NCBI RefSeq assembly: GCF_001422885.1
Contig: NZ_LMMZ01000039.1
Coordinates: forward strand, 9,720-73,719
Source of the DNA: Methylobacterium sp. Leaf104
GTDB lineage: Bacteria; Pseudomonadota; Alphaproteobacteria; Rhizobiales; Beijerinckiaceae
Direction of reading: 5' to 3'
DNA length: 64,000 bases
Shown: positions 1-6,525 of the stretch, piece after piece
How positions within the stretch are numbered: position 1 is the stretch's first letter
Layout: every line of letters starts with the position of its first letter
The notes under the pieces: generated by a model
The model's database searches: none
The model's input: only the letters and a program-made list of their open reading frames with translations
What the model was told of the DNA's origin: nothing
Made by a program: the position numbers and the translations under genes

Positions 1-224
1 CCCGGCCGCCCGCGCGGCCGAGGGGTCGCGGCGTCGGCCCCCCTGGCACGGGTAAGACCCTGATCGCCCGCGCGGTCGCCGGCGAGGCCAACGTGCCGTT
101 CTTCACCATCTCGGAGTTCCGCACCGGCACCGGCTACGCCGCTGCCGTCGGCACCAACCGCCGCGGCGAGACCGAGTTCGCCGTCGTCCGCGCCGGCCTG
201 AACTACAAGTTCGGCTCGTACTAA
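1..224 (+). pseudogene. Broken frame: FtsH-like Walker A segment joined to an outer-membrane barrel C-terminus
   Basis: The frame is open from the left edge to a TAA at 222-224. Codons 36-140 read GPPGTGKTLIARAVAGEA and then NVPFFTIS, which is the Walker A region of the FtsH AAA+ protease. At about 141 the homology stops before the usual GSDF or GSEF. The next 27 or so codons end in GLNYKFGSY, the typical last beta strand of an alphaproteobacterial outer-membrane barrel protein. Upstream of the P-loop the usual FtsH lead-in is degenerate. No known protein combines these parts, so this is either a decayed recombination product or an assembly error at a contig edge. A terminator follows immediately, as expected for a real porin 3' end. 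Confidence 0.5.
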
Positions 225-250
225 GCCGACATTTCGGGTCTCGAAACGGG

Positions 251-278
251 GAAGCCCGGCCGCAAGGCCGGGCTTCTT
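251..278 (+). terminator. Intrinsic terminator after the barrel-protein 3' end
   Basis: A perfect 11-bp stem (251-261 with 266-276) encloses a GCAA tetraloop and is followed by a short T-rich stretch. It lies 26 nt after the TAA at 222-224. Confidence 0.8.
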
Positions 279-340
279 CCGTTTGCGGATCCCCGCCGCG
301 CGACAATCCTGCGCGGACGCACCGGAGAAACGCCCAATGA

Positions 341-367
341 AAAAGCCCGGCTCGACGCCGGGCTTTT
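341..367 (-). terminator. Intrinsic terminator of trxA
   Basis: A perfect 11-bp stem (341-351 with 357-367) has a 5-nt loop. Read leftward it ends in a run of T residues. It sits 40 nt downstream of the trxA stop codon. Confidence 0.85.
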
Positions 368-407
368 CGATGTCGGGCCTCCGTCGGAGCCGCCTGCCGG
401 CAGGCTC

Positions 408-728
408 TCAGGCGCTGGCCTGGATCCAGCGGGACAGATCGCCCTTCGGCGCCGCACCGACCTTCTGGCTCGCGAGCTGGCCGTCCTTGAAGATCAGCAG
501 CGTCGGGATCGAGCGGATGCCGTACTGGGCGGCGATGCCGGGATTCTCGTCGACATTGACCTTGGCGATCTTCACCTTTCCCTGGAGATCCGCGGAAATC
601 TCTTCGAGGGCCGGGCCGATCTGGCGGCAGGGGCCGCACCACTCGGCCCAGAAATCCACTACGACCGGCTCCGCGGACTGAAGGACGTCCTGCTCGAAGC
701 TCGCGTCGGTCACTTTCACCGTCGCCAT
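408..728 (-). CDS. trxA: Thioredoxin
   Basis: This 106-residue protein is a canonical cytosolic thioredoxin, the general disulfide reductant for ribonucleotide reductase, APS reductase and peroxiredoxins. The redox motif WCGPC is at residues 30-34, followed by the conserved IRSIPT cis-proline loop at 71-76 and the usual GQ segment. Length and fold are standard. The ATG at 728 is preceded by AAGGAAG, and a longer open frame upstream has no thioredoxin character. It is monocistronic, with its own terminator on the left and a 20-bp palindrome in its leader. The APS reductase encoded at 34.9 kb would be one client. Confidence 0.97.
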   Translation of the reverse strand: MATVKVTDASFEQDVLQSAEPVVVDFWAEWCGPCRQIGPALEEISADLQGKVKIAKVNVDENPGIAAQYGIRSIPTLLIFKDGQLASQKVGAAPKGDLSRWIQASA

Positions 729-745
729 GGGGAAACTTCCTTTCC

Positions 746-765
746 GGTTCCGCACCTGCGGAACC
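746..765 (-). promoter_or_regulatory. 20-bp palindrome in the trxA leader
   Basis: GGTTCCGCA and its exact reverse complement are separated by 2 nt, starting 18 nt before the trxA start codon. It could be an operator or, as RNA, a hairpin close to the ribosome binding site. The sequence cannot tell which. Confidence 0.5.
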
Positions 766-1058
766 ACCTCTTCGCTGTCATCGCGCTGCGAGACCGTGCG
801 CTGAAGGCGAGAGTTGGCGATGGCGGGGGGAACGGTCAAGGCATCCTGCGCCGCAAGCAGGGCTGACATCGCCCAGGAACGCGGATTGTCCACGCCCGCG
901 CGCCGCGGCGATCGATCCGGCCTCGTCGCAGATCGGGCCTCGTCAAAGCGTGTCCGTCGCCCCATGTCCCTGTCGTCCCTGCTCCGGTGGGCCGCCCGGC
1001 CGGCCCATGGAGCTCGACCCGAAGCCGGTCTCGGGACCGGCATGGAGGAACACCCGAC
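766..1058. other. Intergenic region between divergent trxA and the sugar dehydrogenase
   Basis: This stretch must hold both divergent promoters. No convincing -35/-10 pair, repeat or coding potential was recognised. A frame that extends trxA upstream through it has biased composition and no homology. Confidence 0.5.
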
Positions 1059-2342
1059 GTGAAGCGCAACCCGTACAGCCTGCTCGCTACCGCAGCCCTC
1101 CTCAGCCTCGGCACGGCCGTCCACGCGCAGGAGCCGGCGAGCGCCGAACCGAGGCAGCCCCGGGTCGGCGGCGAGGCCTTCGCGGCCCCGACCAGCCCGG
1201 CCACCGGAAACAGCCCGGCCGAGACGGAAGCGCCGAACGCGCCCTACAAACCGCTCCTGCCGAACCAGACCCGGGCGCCGAAACCGGAGGCCGCCACAAA
1301 GGTGAAGACCGAGGTGGTGGCCAAGGGCCTCGACAGCCCCTGGGCGATGGAGTTTCTGCCGGACGGCCGGATGCTCGTGACCGAGAAGGCCGGCAAGCTC
1401 CGGATCGTCGCCAAGGACGGCACGCCCGGTCCGGCGATCCCGGGCGTGCTGAAGGTGGACGCCCGCGGCCAGGGCGGCCTCCTGGATGTCGCCCTCAGCC
1501 CGAGCTTCCCGGCCGACCGGCGGATCTATCTCAGCTATTCCGAGCCGCGCGAGAAGGGCAACGGCACCAGCGTGCTCCGCGCCAAGCTGATCGAGGAGAA
1601 CGGCGCCGCCCGCCTCGACGAGGTCAAGGTGATTTTTCGGCAGATGCCGACCTATGACGGCGACAAGCATTTCGGGTCGCGGCTGGTGTTCGCACCGGAC
1701 GGCAAGCTGTTCGTCACGGTGGGGGAGCGCTCCGACAAGGTCACCCGCGTCCAGGCGCAGGACCTCACCAGCGGCCTCGGCAAGGTCTTCCGCATCGACA
1801 CGGACGGGAATGCGCCCAAGGACAACCCGTTCTCCGGCGGCGAGAAGGCCAGGCCCGAGATCTGGTCCTACGGACACCGCAACGTGCAGGCGGCCGCCCT
1901 CGACCCGCAGGGCCGGCTCTGGACCGCCGAACATGGCCCCAGGGGCGGCGACGAGTTGAACCGGCCCCGCCCCGGCGTGAATTACGGCTGGCCCGAGGTC
2001 ACCTACGGCCTGGAATACAGCGGCGAGAAGATCGGCGAGGGTAAGACCCAGGCGGGCGGGACCGCGCAGCCGGTCTATTATTGGGATCCGGTGATCGGCC
2101 CCTCGGGCATGGCCCTCTATACCGGCGACGCCTTCCCGAGCTGGAAGGATGCCTTCCTCATCGGCGGTCTCGTCAGCGAGGGCATCGTCGCGGTGAAGCT
2201 CGACGGGGACAAGGTGGTGACCGAGGAGCGGATTCCTCTCCAGGACCGCATCCGCGACGTCCGGGTGGGCAGCGACGGTGCGGTCTACGCGGTGACCGAG
2301 GGAGCGGACGGCAAGATCCTGAAGCTGACCCCGGGCAGCTGA
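1059..2342 (+). CDS. Secreted PQQ-dependent sugar dehydrogenase (glucose/sorbosone dehydrogenase family)
   Basis: The 427-residue product belongs to the six-bladed beta-propeller GSDH family (YliI/Asd-like aldose dehydrogenases), which oxidise sugars in the periplasm with PQQ. The GTG start at 1059 is chosen because GGAGGAA lies 8 nt upstream and the next residues form a signal peptide ending in VHA-Q (about residue 23). A Pro/Ala-rich linker runs to about residue 80. The propeller then begins with SPWAMEFLPDGRMLVTEKAG. His204 in the HFGSRLVF segment matches the catalytic and PQQ-site histidine of the family. It is convergent with the TetR gene and shares a hairpin with it. Substrate is not predictable; it may be a generic aldose dehydrogenase. 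Confidence 0.9.
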   Translation: MKRNPYSLLATAALLSLGTAVHAQEPASAEPRQPRVGGEAFAAPTSPATGNSPAETEAPNAPYKPLLPNQTRAPKPEAATKVKTEVVAKGLDSPWAMEFLPDGRMLVTEKAGKLRIVAKDGTPGPAIPGVLKVDARGQGGLLDVALSPSFPADRRIYLSYSEPREKGNGTSVLRAKLIEENGAARLDEVKVIFRQMPTYDGDKHFGSRLVFAPDGKLFVTVGERSDKVTRVQAQDLTSGLGKVFRIDTDGNAPKDNPFSGGEKARPEIWSYGHRNVQAAALDPQGRLWTAEHGPRGGDELNRPRPGVNYGWPEVTYGLEYSGEKIGEGKTQAGGTAQPVYYWDPVIGPSGMALYTGDAFPSWKDAFLIGGLVSEGIVAVKLDGDKVVTEERIPLQDRIRDVRVGSDGAVYAVTEGADGKILKLTPGS

Positions 2343-2357
2343 GCGCCCGACCTCGAC

Positions 2358-2382
2358 CGGCGGCCGGGCGGCCCGGCCGCCG
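2358..2382. terminator. Shared hairpin between convergent genes
   Basis: An 11-bp perfect GC-rich stem (2358-2368 with 2372-2382) has a 3-nt loop and sits between the sugar dehydrogenase stop (2342) and the TetR stop (2386). No T-run follows on either side, so efficiency is uncertain. Confidence 0.5.
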
Positions 2383-2385
2383 CCT

Positions 2386-2949
2386 TCAGGGATCGGGAAG
2401 CAGGCGGGGCCGGAGCCGCCCCAGCATCCGCCCGAAGGCTGCGGGCTCGTCGAGGGCGCGGGCCAGGACGAGCCCGCCCTGGATCGCCGCGACGGCCTCC
2501 TCGGCGAGGTCGTCCGCTGCCTCCGGCCCGTGTCCGACCCGCAGCAGGGCCTGGGCGAGGGCTTCGCGCCAGGCCTTGAAGTACCCGGCGATGCGCGCGG
2601 CGAAACGATCGCGCCCGTCCGTCAGGGCAAAAGCCCCGACGAGGCAGGCCCGTCCGCCCGAGCGGAAATAGGTATCGGTCTCGGACAGCATCCGGGCGAT
2701 CGCCGCGCGCGGGTCGGCATCCGTCCGAAGGGGCGCGTAGATCCGGGTCTCGAACCACCCTTCGATCGCGGCGAGAACGGCCTCCGCCATCTCCGCCTTG
2801 CCCCCCGGGAAGGCGTGATAGAGGCTGCCCTTGCCGAGTCCCGCGCGCGCGCCGAGGAGCGCGAGGCTCGCGCCCTCGTAGCCGTATTCGCGGAAGACCT
2901 CGGCCAGGACGGGAATCGCCGCCCCGCGGATGCCCTCCCCCTGTCCCAT
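2386..2949 (-). CDS. TetR/AcrR family transcriptional regulator
   Basis: The protein has 187 residues with an N-terminal TetR helix-turn-helix (about 27-55, containing ASLALLGARAGLGKGSLYHAF). Its C-terminal ligand domain resembles the LmrA/YxaF group (FRSGGRACLVGAFAL, then a helical bundle). It is the second gene of a two-gene unit: the upstream DUF1348 gene stops 10 nt before its start. A 30-bp perfect palindrome in front of that unit (3466-3495) is the obvious candidate operator, implying autorepression. The inducer is unknown. LmrA/YxaF-type regulators often respond to drugs or aromatic compounds, but that is family knowledge only. Confidence 0.9.
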   Translation of the reverse strand: MGQGEGIRGAAIPVLAEVFREYGYEGASLALLGARAGLGKGSLYHAFPGGKAEMAEAVLAAIEGWFETRIYAPLRTDADPRAAIARMLSETDTYFRSGGRACLVGAFALTDGRDRFAARIAGYFKAWREALAQALLRVGHGPEAADDLAEEAVAAIQGGLVLARALDEPAAFGRMLGRLRPRLLPDP

Positions 2950-2959
2950 GCCGAGGCCC

Positions 2960-3433
2960 CTAGAGTCCGAGGTCCGTCAGTCCCGGGTGATCCTCCGGCC
3001 GCGGTGCGGAGCGGTCCCAGTGGAACCTGCGCTCGGCCTCCGTGATGGCGAGGTCGTTGATGCTGGCATGGCGCTCACGCATCAGCCCATTCGCCTCGAA
3101 GGCCCAGTTCTCGTTGCCGTAGGCGCGGAACCATTGCCCGGACGCATCCCGGAACTCGTAGGCGAACCGCACGGCGATCTGGTCCTCGCCGTGCGCCCAG
3201 ATCTCCTTGATCAGGCGGTAGTCCAGCTCGCGCGCCCATTTGCGCTGCAGGAAGGCCACGATGGCGGGCCGCCCGGAGAAGAATTCCGCCCGGTTCCGCC
3301 AGCGGCTGTCCGGCGTGTAGGCGAGCGCGACCTTCTCGGGGTCGCAGCCGTTCCAGCCGTTCTCGGCGGCCCGCACCTTCCGGATCGCGGTCTCGAGCGT
3401 GAAGGGCGGCAGCGGCGGACGCGATTCGGACAT
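2960..3433 (-). CDS. DUF1348 (NTF2-like) protein
   Basis: The product has 157 residues and matches the DUF1348 family of NTF2-like single-domain proteins. Recognisable blocks are WRNRAEFF, FLQRKWARELDYRLIKE and FAYEFRDASGQWFRAYGNEN. The second of two in-frame ATGs (3433) is used because it starts the conserved MSESRPPLPPFT-type N-terminus. No catalytic function is established for the family. It is the first gene of an operon with a TetR regulator and lies directly behind a perfect 30-bp palindrome, so it is probably the regulated effector. Confidence 0.88.
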   Translation of the reverse strand: MSESRPPLPPFTLETAIRKVRAAENGWNGCDPEKVALAYTPDSRWRNRAEFFSGRPAIVAFLQRKWARELDYRLIKEIWAHGEDQIAVRFAYEFRDASGQWFRAYGNENWAFEANGLMRERHASINDLAITEAERRFHWDRSAPRPEDHPGLTDLGL

Positions 3434-3465
3434 GACGGACACTCCCCGGCCCACGATCGACGCGA

Positions 3466-3495
3466 CCGCGTTTGTACCGATCGGTACAAACGCGG
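3466..3495 (-). promoter_or_regulatory. 30-bp perfect palindrome, probable TetR operator
   Basis: Left arm 3466-3480 (CCGCGTTTGTACCGA) is followed without a gap by its exact reverse complement at 3481-3495. The centre contains GTACCGATCGGTAC. It lies 33 nt upstream of the DUF1348-tetR start and 10 nt past the AEC stop, so it overlaps the place where that operon's promoter must be. Confidence 0.8.
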
Positions 3496-3505
3496 CTTCG
3501 AAACG

Positions 3506-4435
3506 TCAAGCGTGCCCGAGCAATGTCAGCCAGGCGATGGTCGTGACGATCGCCAGCAAGGTCGAGAGCATCACGGCAGCGGCGACCACGCCGGTCTCGG
3601 TCTTGTAGCGCGAGGCGAGCAGGTACGCGTTGATTCCCACCGGCATCGCCGCGAACAGGGTCGCCACGCCGGCATAGGCCGGCGGCATGGTGAAGACGTG
3701 GAAGGCCAGGACCCAGACGGCCAGGGGATGGATCACCAGCTTCAGTCCGGTGATGACCATGGCGCTCGGCAGGTCGTGCAGCACCCGGTAGCGCACGAGA
3801 CCGGCCCCGAGGGCGATCAACGCGCAGGTTGAGGCGGTGCCCGCGAGCGAATCGACCAGCGCCTTGACCATGCCGGTCGGTGCGAGCCCAAGCCCCTTCA
3901 TGGCGAGGCCGGCGATCAGGGCCAGGAAGATCGGATTGCGCAGCAGGACGAGGGCGAGGCCCCGCAGGCGCTTCAGGATCGAGGTCTGCCCGTCCGCCTC
4001 GATCAGGAAGGTGGCGCATCCCATCATCAGGGGCAGGTGCACCGCCAGCAGCATGAAGAGCGGGAAGGCTCCCTCCTCGCCATAGGCTTGGAGAATCATC
4101 GGGACGCCGATGAAGACCGTGTTCGACTGGCTCGCGGCGAAGCCGTGCAGGATCGCGCCGCGCCGCTCCACCCCCTTGCGGCGCAGGCTGAGGACCGAGC
4201 CGATCAGCCAGGAGAGGCCGGCGCCGCCAAAGTAGCTGAACCAGTAGGACGGGGTGATCTCACCGGTCAGCCCGGGCCGCGTCAGGGTGGCGACGATGAG
4301 GGCCGGGACGGCGATGGAGAAGACGTATTCCGAGAGGCCGTCGCTGACCTTGTCGGACAGGAAGCCGGCCAGGGCCGCGATCCAGCCGACCAGGATGAGG
4401 CCGAAGATCGGGGCGACGAGCGACAGGACAGTCAT
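3506..4435 (-). CDS. AEC family transporter
   Basis: The 309-residue protein is an auxin efflux carrier (AEC) family permease with about ten hydrophobic segments in two halves. Family landmarks include LVAPIFGLILVGW at the N-terminus, FGGAGLSWLIG, the NTVFIGVPMI segment in the middle and AAMPVGINAYLLA near the end. The ATG at 4435 gives the usual N-terminus; another ATG at 4471 would add 12 unrelated residues. Members export malate, auxin-like acids or other organic anions; the substrate here cannot be told. The operator of the next operon begins only 30 nt after the stop, so co-regulation by read-through is possible but unproven. Confidence 0.88.
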   Translation of the reverse strand: MTVLSLVAPIFGLILVGWIAALAGFLSDKVSDGLSEYVFSIAVPALIVATLTRPGLTGEITPSYWFSYFGGAGLSWLIGSVLSLRRKGVERRGAILHGFAASQSNTVFIGVPMILQAYGEEGAFPLFMLLAVHLPLMMGCATFLIEADGQTSILKRLRGLALVLLRNPIFLALIAGLAMKGLGLAPTGMVKALVDSLAGTASTCALIALGAGLVRYRVLHDLPSAMVITGLKLVIHPLAVWVLAFHVFTMPPAYAGVATLFAAMPVGINAYLLASRYKTETGVVAAAVMLSTLLAIVTTIAWLTLLGHA

Positions 4436-4569
4436 CGAAGTCGAGCCGGTCCTTCCAACGCGAACGGCCACCGTACGCGCTCAGCGTGCGGCGGCCGTTC
4501 GGGAACCCGATGAGCTTTCGTCCGATTCGAAGGCGACTCGCGCCGACGCGAACCGGTCCGTTCGACGCC

Positions 4570-4875
4570 TCAGGCGGCGACGGGCGTCTCGACCTCGGCG
4601 AGCTTCTTGTGCAGCTCGCGCTTCAGGAGACGGGCCGTCTGCGACAGCTCGATCTCGCGGGCCTTGATGAGGAAGGCATCGAGGCCGCCGCGGTGCTCGA
4701 CCGAGCGCAGGGCATGGGCCGTGACGCGCAGGCGCACCCGACGCTTGAGGGCGTCCGACTGCAGCGTGACCTGACACAGGTTCGGCAGGAACCGGCACTT
4801 GGTCTTGCGGTTCGAGTGGCTCACGAGGTGGCCGGTCTGCACGGCTTTGCCCGTGAGTTCGCAACGGCGCGACAT
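4570..4875 (-). CDS. rpmB: 50S ribosomal protein L28
   Basis: The 101-residue protein begins MSRRCELTGKAVQTGH and carries the conserved HSNRKTKCRFLPN and LRVTAHALRSVEHRGGLDAF blocks of L28, including the longer C-terminal tail typical of alphaproteobacteria. The ATG at 4875 gives the exact family N-terminus. It is a single-gene unit with a strong promoter about 125 nt upstream. Confidence 0.98.
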   Translation of the reverse strand: MSRRCELTGKAVQTGHLVSHSNRKTKCRFLPNLCQVTLQSDALKRRVRLRVTAHALRSVEHRGGLDAFLIKAREIELSQTARLLKRELHKKLAEVETPVAA

Positions 4876-4998
4876 TGTTCTATTTCCCGTCTCGTTCCGC
4901 ATGTCCGACAGGCTGGCGGGAAACCAAGACCGCGTCGCGGAAAACGGCTTCTCGCACGCCAGGCCCGGTGGAGCGGCGTTCTCATTGAAGGCGCGAGC

Positions 4999-5027
4999 CT
5001 ATAGGGGACAGTGCCCCTTGGCGTCAA
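4999..5027 (-). promoter_or_regulatory. Sigma-70-type promoter of rpmB
   Basis: Read leftward, TTGACG (5022-5027) is followed after exactly 17 nt by CTATAG (4999-5004). Transcription would start near 4992, leaving a leader of roughly 115 nt. The rest of the 331-nt gap (5028-5206) must carry the divergent DUF3108 promoter, for which no clear motif was seen. Confidence 0.65.
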
Positions 5028-5206
5028 GGTGCGGGACGATCTTTCGCGCCAATTCGCCGGCGGCGACGCTTGCGATCCGGACCCCGCGATTTCAAGCGCG
5101 ACTGTATCGCCTCCAACGATGTGTTAACCATGAGCGCGGACGATGCCGGTGAGATGTCCCCGGTCCGTTCGACCGGCGACCGACAGCCAACCCCGAGTCC
5201 CCAGCC

Positions 5207-6115
5207 ATGTGCGGCACCCGCAAGCGCCCCGCCCCGCTCTTCCTCCTCGGCGCCAGCCTGCTGACGCTCGCGGCCGGCCTCGCCGCCGCACCCGCGGCGC
5301 AGGCGCGGCCCAAAGCCGCGAAGGCGGCCGCGACCGTCACCGTCGATTACGACATCGCCCTGGCGGGGCTGACCATCGGGAACGCCCAGGTGGCCGGCGC
5401 CTTCGAGGGCTCGGGCTACCGGATGGACGTCTCGGCCCGGCTGACGGGCCTCGCGGGCGTCGTCACCGGTGGCATGGGCTCGGCCCGCGCCAGCGGCGCC
5501 ATCGCGGCGTCCCCGCAGCCCAACACCTTCGCGATCGCCACCAAGACCACCAATTCCGGCATCGCCGTGCGCATGGCCCTGGCCCGCGGCACCGTCACCC
5601 AGGCGGAGATCACCCCGCCCCTGATCGACATGGGCGACCGGGTGCCGATCACCTCCGCCAACAAGCGCGGGGTCATCGATCCGGCGAGCGCCCTGATGAT
5701 GCCCGTCCAGGGACGCGCCGATCCCATGGACCCGGCCAATTGCAACCGGACCCTGCCGATCTTCGACGGGGCGACGCGGTTCGACGTCGTGTTGAGCTAC
5801 GGCGAGACCCGCAGCGTGGCCAAGCCCGGCTACAGCGGTCCCGTCCTCGTCTGCAATGCGCGCTACACCCCCATCGCCGGCCATCGTCCGGACCGGCCGG
5901 GCGTGAAGTTCATGGAGGACAATCGCGAGATGTCGGTCTGGCTCGCTCCGGTCGAGGGCACCCGCGTGCTCCTGCCGGTGCGCATCGCGGTGCGGACCAC
6001 CGTCGGCACCAACATCATCGAGGCGACCCGGTGGACCCAGACCGGCGGCCAGCAGGGCAGCACCACGGTGTCGGCCCCCGGTAACCCCGTCACGCAGGCC
6101 AGCCTCGCGCAGTGA
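5207..6115 (+). CDS. Secreted DUF3108-domain protein
   Basis: The 302-residue protein has a signal peptide (hydrophobic 10-28, cleavage after about AQA at 33). The rest is beta-rich and matches DUF3108, a periplasmic family of unknown function. Typical parts are the opening VDYDIALAGLTIGNA strand pair, the central NCNRTLPIFDGATRFDVVLSY block and the CNARYTPIAGHRPDRP segment. A downstream GTG start overlaps its stop codon by 4 nt, suggesting coupled translation of the next small protein. Confidence 0.85.
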   Translation: MCGTRKRPAPLFLLGASLLTLAAGLAAAPAAQARPKAAKAAATVTVDYDIALAGLTIGNAQVAGAFEGSGYRMDVSARLTGLAGVVTGGMGSARASGAIAASPQPNTFAIATKTTNSGIAVRMALARGTVTQAEITPPLIDMGDRVPITSANKRGVIDPASALMMPVQGRADPMDPANCNRTLPIFDGATRFDVVLSYGETRSVAKPGYSGPVLVCNARYTPIAGHRPDRPGVKFMEDNREMSVWLAPVEGTRVLLPVRIAVRTTVGTNIIEATRWTQTGGQQGSTTVSAPGNPVTQASLAQ

Positions 6116-6459
6116 GATCCTCCACCGGCAGGCGGACCGGCCTGGGCGTCGCACTCGCCGCGCTGTTCACCCTGGCCGCCGGGCAGGCTCCGGCGCAATC
6201 GACCCTCTCGACCGGGCCGGATTGCGGCGGCGACGCCTATTCGTCGGCTCAGGTCATCGAGAACCGTCCGCCCCGTCGCGGCCCCCTCACGGCCATGCCC
6301 GACACCCTCTGCGCCGATGTCGCACCGCATGGCGCGCGGCCGCCCGTGGAGATCGGAATCTACCCGAGCCTCGGCACGTCCGGCCTGCCGCCACGGGATG
6401 GCAGGCAGGGCCATGGCGACCCATATGAGGCGCAGCCGCCACGGCAGCGCCGCCCCTGA
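6112..6459 (+). CDS. Small secreted protein translationally coupled to the DUF3108 gene
   Basis: A GTG start at 6112 overlaps the preceding TGA (GTGA arrangement). The 115-residue product opens with a good signal peptide (hydrophobic core GVALAALFTLAA, cleavage near APAQ-S). The mature part is Pro/Arg-rich with two cysteines (near residues 38 and 67). No family is recognised. The Arg/Pro-rich end may simply reflect GC-rich sequence, so the C-terminus is the weakest part. The helicase gene begins 66 nt later. Confidence 0.5.
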   Translation: MRSSTGRRTGLGVALAALFTLAAGQAPAQSTLSTGPDCGGDAYSSAQVIENRPPRRGPLTAMPDTLCADVAPHGARPPVEIGIYPSLGTSGLPPRDGRQGHGDPYEAQPPRQRRP

Positions 6460-6525
6460 AGGCGCCGCGGCGGTCTCCCCCGTTCCTGAGCCTGCCGGCC
6501 TCGCCGAAGGGACCGCCCCCACCTC

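Noticed and set aside
729..1934. Leftward extension giving trxA a 400-residue N-terminal addition
   Set aside because: It is antisense to the sugar dehydrogenase, has no recognisable domain and loses the strong ribosome binding site at the true start.
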